From the NCBI RefSeq assembly GCF_045788535.1, contig NZ_CP074074.1:248001-312000 (forward strand): a stretch of DNA of 64,000 bases, read 5' to 3'. The position numbers and the translations under genes are program-made. Numbering within the stretch: position 1 is the stretch's first letter; the number at the start of each line of letters is the position of its first letter. The stretch comes from Allotamlana fucoidanivorans (GTDB lineage: Bacteria > Bacteroidota > Bacteroidia > Flavobacteriales > Flavobacteriaceae). Below the pieces are notes generated by a model, which saw only the letters and a program-made list of their open reading frames with translations, was not told where the DNA came from and ran no database searches. Below are positions 18,915 to 27,709 of the stretch, piece by piece.

Positions 18915-19982
18915 ATGGGACACAATATAAAACCAGGTGTAGCTACAGGACAAGAGGTTCAAGCTATATTCAACCACGCTAAAGCTAATAATTATGCGCT
19001 TCCTGCAGTAAACGTTATCGGATCTGATACTATCAACGGTGTTTTAGAAACTGCTAGAGACCTAAATGCTCCAGTAATCATTCAATTTTCAAACGGTGGT
19101 GCGCAGTTCAACGCTGGAAAAGGATTGAGTAATGACGGACAAAAAGCGGCTATTGCTGGTGCTGTAGCTGGAGCAAAACACGTACATACTTTAGCGGAAG
19201 CTTATGGTGTTCCTGTTATTTTACATACTGACCATTGTGCAAAAAAATTACTACCTTGGATTGATGGTTTATTAGATGCCAGTGAAAAACATTTTGCTGA
19301 AACAGGTAAATCATTATTCAGTTCTCACATGATTGATTTATCGGAAGAACCAATTGAAGAAAACATCGAAATTTGCAAACAATACTTAGAGCGCATGTCA
19401 AAAATGGGCATGACTTTAGAGATTGAACTAGGAATTACTGGAGGTGAAGAAGATGGTGTAGACAATACCGATGTTGATGATTCAAAATTATACACCCAAC
19501 CAGAAGAAGTTGCTTATGCTTATGAAGAATTAAGCAAAGTGAGTTCGCAATTTACTATCGCTGCAGCCTTTGGTAACGTTCATGGGGTTTACAAACCAGG
19601 AAACGTAAAATTAACTCCGAAAATCTTAAAAAATTCTCAAGAATATATTTCTGAAAAATATGGTGTAGGTCATAACCACATTGATTTTGTATTCCATGGC
19701 GGATCTGGATCAACCGTTGAAGAAATTCGTGAGGGCATCAGCTACGGTGTTATTAAAATGAATATTGATACTGATTTACAATATGCATTTATGAGTGGTA
19801 TACGTGATTATATGGCAGACAAATCAGACTATTTACAATCGCAAATTGGTAACCCTGAAGGCGATGATTCACCTAACAAAAAATATTACGATCCTAGAGT
19901 TTGGTTACGTGAAGGTGAAAAAACTTTTGTTGCTAGATTGAAAAAAGCGTTTGAAGACCTAAACAATGTTAACACTTTGTAA
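18915..19982 (+). CDS. fbaA: Fructose-bisphosphate aldolase, class II
   Basis: This 355-residue zinc-dependent class IIA aldolase cleaves fructose-1,6-bisphosphate to glyceraldehyde-3-phosphate and DHAP. Metal and catalytic motifs are visible: VILHTDHCAKK with the catalytic Asp and zinc His, LEIELGITGGEEDGVDN, AAFGNVHGVYKPGN, and the phosphate-binding VFHGGSGS followed by KMNIDTDLQYAF. The length equals the usual FbaA. A strong U-tract hairpin follows. Confidence 0.96.
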   Translation: MGHNIKPGVATGQEVQAIFNHAKANNYALPAVNVIGSDTINGVLETARDLNAPVIIQFSNGGAQFNAGKGLSNDGQKAAIAGAVAGAKHVHTLAEAYGVPVILHTDHCAKKLLPWIDGLLDASEKHFAETGKSLFSSHMIDLSEEPIEENIEICKQYLERMSKMGMTLEIELGITGGEEDGVDNTDVDDSKLYTQPEEVAYAYEELSKVSSQFTIAAAFGNVHGVYKPGNVKLTPKILKNSQEYISEKYGVGHNHIDFVFHGGSGSTVEEIREGISYGVIKMNIDTDLQYAFMSGIRDYMADKSDYLQSQIGNPEGDDSPNKKYYDPRVWLREGEKTFVARLKKAFEDLNNVNTL

Positions 19983-20005
19983 TCAGGTTTTCCTTAAAAC
20001 ATGAT

Positions 20006-20034
20006 AAAAACGACCTTTTTTAAAGGTCGTTTTT
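20006..20034 (+). terminator. Rho-independent terminator after fbaA
   Basis: A 13-bp stem (20006-20018 with 20022-20034; core ACGACC/GGTCGT), a TTT loop and a T-run continuing past the stem. Confidence 0.85.
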
Positions 20035-20099
20035 TTTATTTATAGCTCTATAAAAGAGTCATTTACACCCACTATAATAATAATAATGTTTATGGCGTT

Positions 20100-20218
20100 A
20101 CCACAAAATTAAAAAAAGGCTTAATTTTGTGGTCAGGCTTTCGGCGGTCGCTTTTTGGGAAAAACTAAAAGAGCTTCAACAAATGCCTCAATCCTTAACG
20201 CTCAAACAAAACGTTAAG
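20100..20218. repeat. Structured intergenic element between fbaA and accD
   Basis: A 13-bp perfect inverted repeat (20100-20112 with 20121-20133, arm ACCACAAAATTAA). It is followed by an unusually GC-rich tract (AGGCTTTCGGCGGTCGC at 20135-20151) and a second 7-bp inverted repeat (CTTAACG at 20194-20200 with 20212-20218). There is no open frame. From memory it resembles dispersed intergenic repeats of Flavobacteriaceae, which I cannot verify here. Confidence 0.4.
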
Positions 20219-20262
20219 ATGAGTTAATCATAAACCTAAAAAGGAAAAAACTATACAGCATT

Positions 20263-21120
20263 ATGTCTTGGTTTAAAAGAAAAACAAAAGGGATAACAAC
20301 AACAACCGAAGAAAAGAAAGACACACCTAAAGGATTGTGGTACAAATCTCCAACAGGAAAAATTGTTGATACCGAAGAGTTAGAAAAAAACTTTTATGTA
20401 AGTCCTGAAGATGGATATCACGTAAGAATTGGTAGTAAAGAATATTTTGAAATATTATTTGATGATAACAAGTTTAAAGAGCTAGACAAAAACTTAGAGT
20501 CTAAAGACCCTTTAAAATTTGAAGACACCAAAAAATACCCAGAACGCCTTAAAGCGGCTCAAGAAAAAACAGCGCTTAAAGATGCCGTAAGAACCGCCGT
20601 TGGAAAATCGAAAGGAAAAGATTTAGTTGTGGCTTGTATGGATTTTGCTTTTATTGGAGGCTCTATGGGAAGTGTTGTTGGTGAGAAAATAGCCAGAGCG
20701 GCAGATTATTCATTAAAACACAATATACCTTTAATGGTAATCTCAAAGTCTGGTGGTGCCAGAATGATGGAAGCCGCATTATCCTTAATGCAGTTAGCCA
20801 AAACCTCAGTAAAACTAGCACAATTAGCAGATGCAAAAATACCGTACATTTCATTATGTACAGATCCTACTACGGGAGGAACCACAGCCTCTTTTGCTAT
20901 GTTAGGAGATATCAATATTAGTGAGCCAGGAGCCTTAATTGGTTTTGCAGGCCCTCGTATTGTAAGAGACACTACGGGTAAAGAATTACCAGAAGGCTTT
21001 CAAACCTCAGAGTTTTTATTAGAACATGGTTTTCTTGATTTCATTACATTAAGAAAAGATTTAAAAAATAAAGTTAATCAATATTTAGATTTAATTTTAA
21101 ATCAACCATTAAGAGCATAA
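20263..21120 (+). CDS. accD: Acetyl-CoA carboxylase carboxyltransferase beta subunit, zinc-ribbon cysteines absent
   Basis: This 285-residue protein is the CT-beta subunit that, with AccA, transfers CO2 from carboxybiotin to acetyl-CoA to make malonyl-CoA. The crotonase-like core is intact: GGSMGSVVGEKIARAADY, SKSGGARMMEAALSLMQ, TDPTTGGTTASFAMLGD and the oxyanion region GFAGPRIV. The N-terminal region aligns with the normal zinc ribbon (GLWYKSPTGKIV at about 26-37 and NFYVSPEDGYHVRIGS at about 43-58). The four ribbon cysteines are replaced, however: the CPxC pairs read SPTG and SPED. The ORF is otherwise full length, so this is divergence rather than damage. A bidirectional hairpin follows. 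Confidence 0.93.
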   Translation: MSWFKRKTKGITTTTEEKKDTPKGLWYKSPTGKIVDTEELEKNFYVSPEDGYHVRIGSKEYFEILFDDNKFKELDKNLESKDPLKFEDTKKYPERLKAAQEKTALKDAVRTAVGKSKGKDLVVACMDFAFIGGSMGSVVGEKIARAADYSLKHNIPLMVISKSGGARMMEAALSLMQLAKTSVKLAQLADAKIPYISLCTDPTTGGTTASFAMLGDINISEPGALIGFAGPRIVRDTTGKELPEGFQTSEFLLEHGFLDFITLRKDLKNKVNQYLDLILNQPLRA

Positions 21121-21150
21121 AAAAAGCGAGCCGTTTGGCTCGCTTTTTTT
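21119..21150. terminator. Bidirectional terminator between accD and the PAS kinase
   Basis: Stem AAAAAAAGCGAGCC with its complement around a GTTT loop, with an A-run on one side and a T-run on the other, between convergent genes. Confidence 0.88.
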
Positions 21151-22258
21151 ATGCCTTCTTCAAATAGATTGAAAATTCAGTTCCTACATCAACTTCACTA
21201 ACTACTTCTACTTTACCTCCCATAGATTCAATATGGTTTTTAGTAATAAACAACCCAACACCAATAGCATCCTTATGTAAATGAAATGTTTTATACATTT
21301 GAAATAGGCTTTTTCCGTATTTTTCTAAATCAATACCCAAACCATTATCGGCTATAATCAAAACAATATATTGATCTTCTACTCTAAAAGACAATTTGAT
21401 TGTAGGGCTTCTTTCCTCTGAACGGTACTTGATGGCATTACTTAAAAAATTTAATATAATACTATCTAAGTATGCCGGAATGCCCTTTACCTCAATATCA
21501 TCTTCAATAGTATTCTCAATACTAATATTATAATTTTGAGCTAATGCCCTCACATTATAAATACCTCTCTCAACATAATCATAAAGGTTTAAAACATCTA
21601 ATTGATCATTACCAACTTGATTAATTTTAGCCACCTCAGATAAGTGTGATACAGTCTCTTCAAGGTTATCTATTGCTTTAACCAATAAATTGTAATTCTC
21701 ATTATCTTTTAACCATTCAAATTCCTCAAGTAAAAAATCTTTAATTGTAGAAAGATTACCAGAATGAGATCGTAAATTATGTGTTATAATATCAGCAAAC
21801 GTATTTAGCCGCTCATTTTGTTCTCTAACCACTTTTAACATGAGTTTCAACTTATCCTGATTAAGCTTTCTACTTGTGATGTCAGAAAACTGCCAAATCA
21901 TTTGAGCTGGAGACTGGTCTTTATTCAATATTAAAGAGACCGAGATTAACACCCAGATGATTGAACCATCTTTATGAAAATAACGCTGACGCACTCTATA
22001 ACGGTTAATTTTTCCCGCCATTAAACGTTCGTACTTTTTTTCATGCACGCCCAAATCTTCACGAAAAACAATATTTTGAATATCCATATTAAACAACTCG
22101 TTTCTGGTGTACCCAAAGAGTTCACAAACACTGTCATTTACTTTTATCCAATCACCGTCTAGCGTTAATATAACAATGCCATCATACGTATTATTGAAAA
22201 TCTTCTCAAACGAATCATAAGTATCTGGAAAATTATTTTGAGGAAATAGTGACTTCAT
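21149..22258 (-). CDS. PAS-domain sensor histidine kinase
   Basis: 369 residues with no transmembrane segment, so it is a soluble sensor. A PAS/PAC module covers about 15-130 (NTYDGIVILTLDGDWIKVNDSVCELFGY). A dimerisation helix follows, with the H-box ITHNLRSHSGNLS (likely phospho-His160), then a HATPase_c domain from about 255 with the N-box NFLSNAIKYRS and G1 box IADNGLGIDLEKYG. The HNLRSH form of the H-box is common in Bacteroidota kinases without their own response regulator. No regulator gene is adjacent, so the signal and partner are unknown. Confidence 0.9.
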   Translation of the reverse strand: MKSLFPQNNFPDTYDSFEKIFNNTYDGIVILTLDGDWIKVNDSVCELFGYTRNELFNMDIQNIVFREDLGVHEKKYERLMAGKINRYRVRQRYFHKDGSIIWVLISVSLILNKDQSPAQMIWQFSDITSRKLNQDKLKLMLKVVREQNERLNTFADIITHNLRSHSGNLSTIKDFLLEEFEWLKDNENYNLLVKAIDNLEETVSHLSEVAKINQVGNDQLDVLNLYDYVERGIYNVRALAQNYNISIENTIEDDIEVKGIPAYLDSIILNFLSNAIKYRSEERSPTIKLSFRVEDQYIVLIIADNGLGIDLEKYGKSLFQMYKTFHLHKDAIGVGLFITKNHIESMGGKVEVVSEVDVGTEFSIYLKKA

Positions 22259-22366
22259 ACTCTGAATGTTAGTTTAAGTATCTTTTTTAAAAACGGTTGG
22301 CACTATTAACCTTTAGGAATATGTTTAAAAGTTACATAAAAAACTCAATAAACCCAAAAAAGTTTC

Positions 22367-22374
22367 TATATTTG
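22367..22374 (+). promoter_or_regulatory. -7 box TATATTTG before rpsO
   Basis: An exact TAnnTTTG match 54 bp upstream of the rpsO ATG. Its position also argues against longer in-frame rpsO starts upstream. Confidence 0.55.
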
Positions 22375-22428
22375 CCGCTCGAAAGAAAGACTTTCGTGTA
22401 CATAACAATTATTTACAACAATATTAGC

Positions 22429-22698
22429 ATGTATTTAACCAAAGAAGTAAAAGAAGAAATCTTCGCAAAACACGGAAAAGGAAAAAACGATTCAGGTTCT
22501 GCAGAAGGTCAAATTGCGTTATTTACGCACAGAATTAATCATTTAACTGAGCACTTAAAAAAGAATCGTAAAGATTATAATACAGAGCGTTCATTAGTAA
22601 AGCTAGTGGGTAAGCGTCGTGCATTACTAGATTACTTAATTAAGAAAGATATCTTAAGATATCGTGCCATAGTAAAAGAATTAGGATTAAGAAAATAA
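22429..22698 (+). CDS. rpsO: 30S ribosomal protein S15
   Basis: An 89-residue protein with the whole S15 fold: KHGKGKNDSGSAEGQIALFTHRINHLTEHLKKNRKD and the terminal KRRALLDYLIKKDILRYRAIVKELGLRK. It binds 16S rRNA helices 20-22 early in 30S assembly. I start it at ATG 22429 (MYLTKEVKEE), which gives the usual S15 length; the frame is open for 44 more codons upstream but crosses the promoter. It is upstream of pnp as in many bacteria, with a terminator between. Confidence 0.97.
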   Translation: MYLTKEVKEEIFAKHGKGKNDSGSAEGQIALFTHRINHLTEHLKKNRKDYNTERSLVKLVGKRRALLDYLIKKDILRYRAIVKELGLRK

Positions 22699-22700
22699 TA

Positions 22701-22730
22701 AAAAGAGGCTCCTTTGAGCCTCTTTTTTGT
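22701..22730 (+). terminator. Terminator after rpsO
   Basis: An 11-bp stem (22701-22711 with 22716-22726; core GAGGCTC), a CTTT loop and a run of T. Confidence 0.85.
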
Positions 22731-22962
22731 TTTTGCGTAAAAGGTTTAAGACATCAAATACCGCTAAACTTTTACAAAAAAGTAACGCAAAATAAATTAA
22801 CTCAAACGTAAGAGTTTAAACTACGTATTTATAGAAGAAGCTTTTTATAGTTTTTCATTGGTCATGACATAACTGTCACAACACACAACAACTACACACA
22901 ACACAACGACCATTGTTTAACAATTTTGAGCGCATATGTGCTTGAATTACAAGAAAAAATTT

Positions 22963-25230
22963 ATGATTCCACAAGTTTTTAAAGAGGTTATTGACCTTGG
23001 TGACGGTAGAGAAATTTCTATTGAAACCGGAAAATTAGCAAAACAAGCGCATGGTAGCGTTGTTGTGCAATCTGGAAACTGTATGTTATTATGTACGGTT
23101 GTTTCCAATTACAAACAAGCAGATGTTGATTTTTTACCTTTAACAGTAGATTACCGTGAGAAATTCGCCGCTGCTGGTAGATACCCTGGCGGTTTCTTTA
23201 AGAGAGAAGCCAGACCTAGTGACGGGGAAGTATTAACCATGCGTTTAGTAGACCGCGTTTTACGTCCGTTATTCCCAAAAGATTACCATTCTGAAACTCA
23301 GGTAATGATTCAGTTAATGTCTCATGACCCTGAAGTTATGCCAGATGCTATGGCAGGTTTAGCGGCTTCAGCGGCTATTCAATTATCAGATTTCCCATTT
23401 GAATGCCCTATCTCTGAAGTAAGAGTTGGTCGTATTAATGGTGAGTTTATTATTAACCCTTCTTTTTCTCAATTAGAAGAATCTGACATCGATATGATTA
23501 TTGGTGCATCGGCTGATTCTGTTATGATGGTTGAAGGTGAAATGGACGAGATTTCTGAAGAAGAAATGACCGAAGCTATCAAGTTTGCCCATGAAGCTAT
23601 TAAAGTACAATGTGCTGCTCAAGTAAAATTAGCAGAGGCATTTGGTAAAAAAGAAACACGCGAATATGAGCCAGAGAGAGAAGATGAGGCTTTAGCTCAA
23701 AAAATTCACGATATGGCGTATGATAAAGTATATGCTGTTGCCAAAGCGGGGTCTTCAAAACATGAAAGAAGTGCTGCTTTTGCTGAAATTAAAGAAGAGA
23801 TTATTGCTAGTTTCTCTGAAGAAGACATAGAAGATTTTGGAGATTTAATTTCAAAATATTACTCTAAAGCTGAAAAAACAGCGGTTAGAGATTTAACTTT
23901 AAATGAAGGTTTACGTTTAGATGGACGTAAAACTACAGACATCAGACCAATTTGGTGTGAGATTGATTATTTGCCATCAACGCATGGTTCATCAATCTTT
24001 ACTCGTGGGGAAACTCAAGCTCTAGCTACCGTGACCTTAGGTACAAGTAGAGAGGCTAACCAAATTGATATGCCATCTTTTGAAGGTGAAGAGCGCTTTT
24101 ATTTACATTATAACTTCCCTCCTTTTTCAACGGGTGAGGCAAGACCAATTCGTGGTACATCACGACGTGAAGTAGGACATGGTAATTTGGCGCAACGTGC
24201 TTTAAAAGGTATGGTTCCTGAAGATTGTCCATACACTGTGCGTGTTGTTTCTGAGATTTTAGAATCTAATGGTTCTTCATCTATGGCAACGGTTTGTGCG
24301 GGTACAATGGCCATGATGGATGCTGGCGTACAACTAAAAAAACCCGTTTCTGGTATTGCCATGGGATTAATCACAGATACTGAATCTGGAAAATACGCAG
24401 TATTGTCTGATATTTTAGGTGATGAAGATCACTTAGGAGATATGGACTTTAAAGTTACTGGTACGGCAGATGGCATTACAGCTTGCCAAATGGATATTAA
24501 GGTAAAAGGATTATCCTATGAAATTCTTGTAAATGCTTTAAAACAAGCGCGTGATGGTCGTTTACACATTTTAGAAAGAATAACTGATACAATTGCTACT
24601 CCAAATGCAGATGTAAAAGCACATGCGCCAAAAATGGTTACTGCAATTTTACCTAACGATTTAATTGGCGCCTTTATTGGTCCTGGCGGAAAAGTGATTC
24701 AAGAATTACAGAAAGAAACAGGAACTACTATTGTTATCAATGAAGACCCTATTACAGAAGAAGGTATTGTTGAAATATTAGGAACTGACCAAGCTGGAAT
24801 TGATGCTGTATTAGCTAAAATTGATTCTTTAATGTTTAAACCTGAAGTTGGTAGCGTTTATGAGGTAAAAGTTATTAAGATGCTTGACTTTGGTGCTGTA
24901 GTAGAATATACTGAGGCTCCAGGAAACGAGGTACTTTTACATGTAAGTGAATTAGCTTGGGAACGTACCGAAAATGTATCTGATGTTGTAAATATGGGTG
25001 ATGTGTTTGATGTAAAATACTTTGGAGTTGACCCTAAAACACGTAAAGAAAAAGTATCTAGAAAAGCTATTTTACCAAAACCAGAAGGTTGGCAACCAAG
25101 ACCTCCAAGAGATAATAATCGTGGTGGTGGTCGTGACAATAGAGGTAGAGATAATCGTGGACGCGATAACCGTAACAGGGATAATCGTAGAGACGATAGA
25201 AAACCAAGAGAAGACAAAAATGAGGATTAA
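22963..25230 (+). CDS. pnp: Polynucleotide phosphorylase with arginine/glycine-rich tail
   Basis: A 755-residue phosphorolytic 3'-5' exoribonuclease of RNA decay. It has two RNase PH-like domains (about 1-220 and 310-540; FAAAGRYPGGFFKREARPSDGE, FPPFSTGEARPIRGTSRREVGHG), a KH domain near 555-615 (LIGAFIGPGGKVIQELQKET) and an S1 domain near 620-690 (GSVYEVKVIKMLDFGAVVEY). The C-terminus (about 710-755) is a low-complexity tail of repeated RDNRG/RDNRN units ending in KPREDKNED. The start is ATG 22963 (MIPQVFKEVI); an in-frame ATG nine codons earlier (MCLNYKKKF) looks spurious. Confidence 0.96.
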   Translation: MIPQVFKEVIDLGDGREISIETGKLAKQAHGSVVVQSGNCMLLCTVVSNYKQADVDFLPLTVDYREKFAAAGRYPGGFFKREARPSDGEVLTMRLVDRVLRPLFPKDYHSETQVMIQLMSHDPEVMPDAMAGLAASAAIQLSDFPFECPISEVRVGRINGEFIINPSFSQLEESDIDMIIGASADSVMMVEGEMDEISEEEMTEAIKFAHEAIKVQCAAQVKLAEAFGKKETREYEPEREDEALAQKIHDMAYDKVYAVAKAGSSKHERSAAFAEIKEEIIASFSEEDIEDFGDLISKYYSKAEKTAVRDLTLNEGLRLDGRKTTDIRPIWCEIDYLPSTHGSSIFTRGETQALATVTLGTSREANQIDMPSFEGEERFYLHYNFPPFSTGEARPIRGTSRREVGHGNLAQRALKGMVPEDCPYTVRVVSEILESNGSSSMATVCAGTMAMMDAGVQLKKPVSGIAMGLITDTESGKYAVLSDILGDEDHLGDMDFKVTGTADGITACQMDIKVKGLSYEILVNALKQARDGRLHILERITDTIATPNADVKAHAPKMVTAILPNDLIGAFIGPGGKVIQELQKETGTTIVINEDPITEEGIVEILGTDQAGIDAVLAKIDSLMFKPEVGSVYEVKVIKMLDFGAVVEYTEAPGNEVLLHVSELAWERTENVSDVVNMGDVFDVKYFGVDPKTRKEKVSRKAILPKPEGWQPRPPRDNNRGGGRDNRGRDNRGRDNRNRDNRRDDRKPREDKNED

Positions 25231-25253
25231 TTAAACCTCTCTTAGTATTAAAC

Positions 25254-25289
25254 AAAGTCCATCAAATCGTATTTTGATGGACTTTTTTA
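25254..25289 (+). terminator. Terminator after pnp
   Basis: A 13-bp stem (AAAGTCCATCAAA at 25254-25266 with 25273-25285), a 6-base loop and a T-run. Confidence 0.85.
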
Positions 25290-25311
25290 TAATTCAGATT
25301 TTTAAAAAAAA

Positions 25312-27123
25312 TCAACCATTCATCTCACTAGAAAACTGTTCCGCCAAATTTTTTAAACCATTAACATAGTTCTCATCTATATTATATTTCAATGCTAAAC
25401 CAATGGTTTGATTAATATACTGTAAAGCCATTTCCTTATTTTTTAATTGATAATAGCCTACAGCAATATTCCGCCCTGCCGAAACCCGATTATTTGTTTT
25501 ATACCGACTATTATAAAAGGCCCGTTCAGAAAACTCAATGCCTTCTTTTAAATCTGCAACCCTATCTTGAGGATATGATACCAAAACCCAACCTAAATAC
25601 ATTTGCAATTCACTGTCATTGGGATAAAAGCTTAGCGCTCTTCTAAAAAAATCTTCGGCATCCTCCCACATCCCATTTGTCATAAAAAGGTCTGTTAAAT
25701 GTTTTATTAAATATTTATTTTTTGGTTCTGCATTAAAAGCCTGCATAAACAATGAAATGGCTTTAAAAACATTATCTTTTTTTTCTTCGTTAATACCTTC
25801 ATAAATTTTTACACTGGCATCATTAGGACTCAACATTCTTAATCGAGCGTAATATGCCTTGGCTATATCTGTGAAACCCGTTTGAATCATTAAAAACAAA
25901 GCATCTCCCAAAATATGAACATCAGAAAAATTACTAGTTGCAACTTCTTTCATGATTTCAACAGCTCTTTCTTTATTATTAGCTTTTTCATAAAACAAAC
26001 CAGCCAAAGTTGATTTCTGATTTGGTGTATTACTTTCAAAACTTAACCCTTCTTCAAAATACCGAGAAGATTCCTTTTTAAAACCAGCATCTCCTAAAGC
26101 AATACCTATTTGTAGTATTTCCTTATAGTTATCTTTAAAAAGCAAAATATGCCTATCTAAAAGCGAAAGAATTTGTTCTCCTGTTCCTTGTGCTAAATTT
26201 TGTCGAATAACCTTAGATAACACATATTTACTATCAGGTATATTTTTCCTAGCATGCTGCAAAAGTATATTGGTCCATTTACTATCTGAACCACTCATAG
26301 CATCATCAATTTGCTTTAAAACAAAAGCCTCTGATTTTGACATTAGAGATAAATTATCTTTTAGCGTATCAATGGGAAGACTAAATACTCTTAAATCATT
26401 TGCTCTTTCTTTATATTTTTCTGCCTTAATACGATCTCCTTTCAACGCATACAAATTCCCTAGTTCTCTATATGCTGGTCCAAATGATTTATAGGTTCTG
26501 GTAAGCTCTTGAAGCTCTCGCTCTGCTTTATCATTTGCTTTTTCCATCATATAAACTTTACTCAATGATAACTTAGAAAAAACTTGAAGCGGTAGATATG
26601 AGCCGTGATTAGAACTTCTTACATAAGTATATTTAGCATCAAGAGATGTAATACGCTTAAAAACATCCGTTGCTTGTTCTGTGGAATCCATTTGCCTGTA
26701 AATTTCCCCCAGTTGATACCAAGCATTCCAGACTTTTGGTTGGATATCGACAACACTTTTCATAGCTTTAAGCCCAAGTGCCGACTCACCCAATTCGATA
26801 TGCAATAAACCTTTGTAATATAACCATTGCCAAGATTTAGGGTTTATTATATTGGCTAATTCAAAACATTTAGCCGCAGGTATATAATAATTAGACGCAT
26901 AATATACCATTCCTAAATTTCCTAAATTTTCATCAGTTGTTTTTTTTCTTGCTAAATCATCAGCATGTATTACTTGATTTTTTAACGACTCAGGTATATT
27001 ATTAAGATCTGGTACTACAGGAATTTGCTCTTTATAATTTCCCTGACAACTTATAAATAACACAACTAAAAGAGCTGATAAACTATTTTTAAAGTATAAA
27101 ACCAGGCTATTCCTAGTAATCAT
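25312..27123 (-). CDS. TPR lipoprotein
   Basis: About 603 residues. From ATG 27123 the N-terminus MITRNSLVLYFKNSLSALLVVLFIS-C is a lipoprotein signal; an in-frame ATG 12 codons earlier (27159) cannot be excluded. The rest is helical repeat sequence, with clear TPR units early (GNLGMVYYASNYYIPAAKCFELAN, WLYYKGLLHIELGESALGLKAMKSV, WNAWYQLGEIYRQMDSTEQATDVF) and late (AEDFFRRALSFYPNDSELQMYLGW). It is probably a periplasm-facing or surface scaffold. It is divergent from the cytochrome c gene, sharing a 125-bp promoter region, so it is plausibly part of the same locus. Confidence 0.82.
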   Translation of the reverse strand: MITRNSLVLYFKNSLSALLVVLFISCQGNYKEQIPVVPDLNNIPESLKNQVIHADDLARKKTTDENLGNLGMVYYASNYYIPAAKCFELANIINPKSWQWLYYKGLLHIELGESALGLKAMKSVVDIQPKVWNAWYQLGEIYRQMDSTEQATDVFKRITSLDAKYTYVRSSNHGSYLPLQVFSKLSLSKVYMMEKANDKAERELQELTRTYKSFGPAYRELGNLYALKGDRIKAEKYKERANDLRVFSLPIDTLKDNLSLMSKSEAFVLKQIDDAMSGSDSKWTNILLQHARKNIPDSKYVLSKVIRQNLAQGTGEQILSLLDRHILLFKDNYKEILQIGIALGDAGFKKESSRYFEEGLSFESNTPNQKSTLAGLFYEKANNKERAVEIMKEVATSNFSDVHILGDALFLMIQTGFTDIAKAYYARLRMLSPNDASVKIYEGINEEKKDNVFKAISLFMQAFNAEPKNKYLIKHLTDLFMTNGMWEDAEDFFRRALSFYPNDSELQMYLGWVLVSYPQDRVADLKEGIEFSERAFYNSRYKTNNRVSAGRNIAVGYYQLKNKEMALQYINQTIGLALKYNIDENYVNGLKNLAEQFSSEMNG

Positions 27124-27248
27124 CCGAAGTAACTTTGAACCACAATTCTTATTGAACATGTTTTATTAAATAAATAATGAGATTATATGTAATTTTCATA
27201 TTTTTATCTTGCAATATAAATAATCCCTCATTATGGCCTAATAAATAT

Positions 27249-27638
27249 ATGGTACAATATTTAAAACTCTTTTTTTTCTGCTTTTTTTGTGTATTATTTA
27301 TCGCTTGCACACAGAAAAAGAAACAAAACCAAACAGATTTTATGGCTGAAGGCAAATTAATATTTGAACAATCTGGTTGTGCCATTTGCCACTCTTTAAA
27401 TGGAGAAACCATGTATGGTCCTGCATTAAATTCTATTTTAGGCAAATCCATTCACGTATTAAGAGATAGTATTCAACATTCAATTACAGTGGATGAGGAC
27501 TATATTTATAGAGCAATAAAAGATCCCGATTTTGAAAAAAATGAAGCTTACTTGTCAAAAAAAATGCCTTTACCAATTTTAACCGACAAACAAATTGAAA
27601 TATTAAGCACATACATTATTCAATTAAACAAGCATTAA
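27249..27638 (+). CDS. Lipoprotein c-type cytochrome
   Basis: 129 residues. From ATG 27249, MVQYLKLFFFCFFCVLFIA-C is a lipoprotein signal; a longer in-frame start at 27177 would give an odd double hydrophobic N-terminus. One heme-c site, CAICH, is in EQSGCAICHSLNGETMYGPALN, and a likely axial methionine is in KKMPLPILTDKQIEILSTYI. This is a class I mono-heme cytochrome similar to the domain fused to cytochrome oxidases. It would carry electrons at the outer face of a membrane. It is followed after 71 bp by the FG-GAP protein gene, probably in one operon. Confidence 0.87.
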   Translation: MVQYLKLFFFCFFCVLFIACTQKKKQNQTDFMAEGKLIFEQSGCAICHSLNGETMYGPALNSILGKSIHVLRDSIQHSITVDEDYIYRAIKDPDFEKNEAYLSKKMPLPILTDKQIEILSTYIIQLNKH

Positions 27639-27709
27639 ACAAAAAATGCAGCATTAACCTAACAATAAATTACCCAAAGCAAAAAAACTTAATAAGTCAA
27701 AATTAACAA

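Noticed and set aside
22297..22428. N-terminal extension of rpsO (44 in-frame codons upstream of ATG 22429)
   Set aside because: It crosses the TATATTTG promoter box and would give an S15 far longer than normal.
24858..25234. Overlapping ORFs on both strands in the pnp 3' end
   Set aside because: They are shadows of the repetitive RG-rich codons; their translations are low-complexity and leucine/serine- or valine-rich with no domain.
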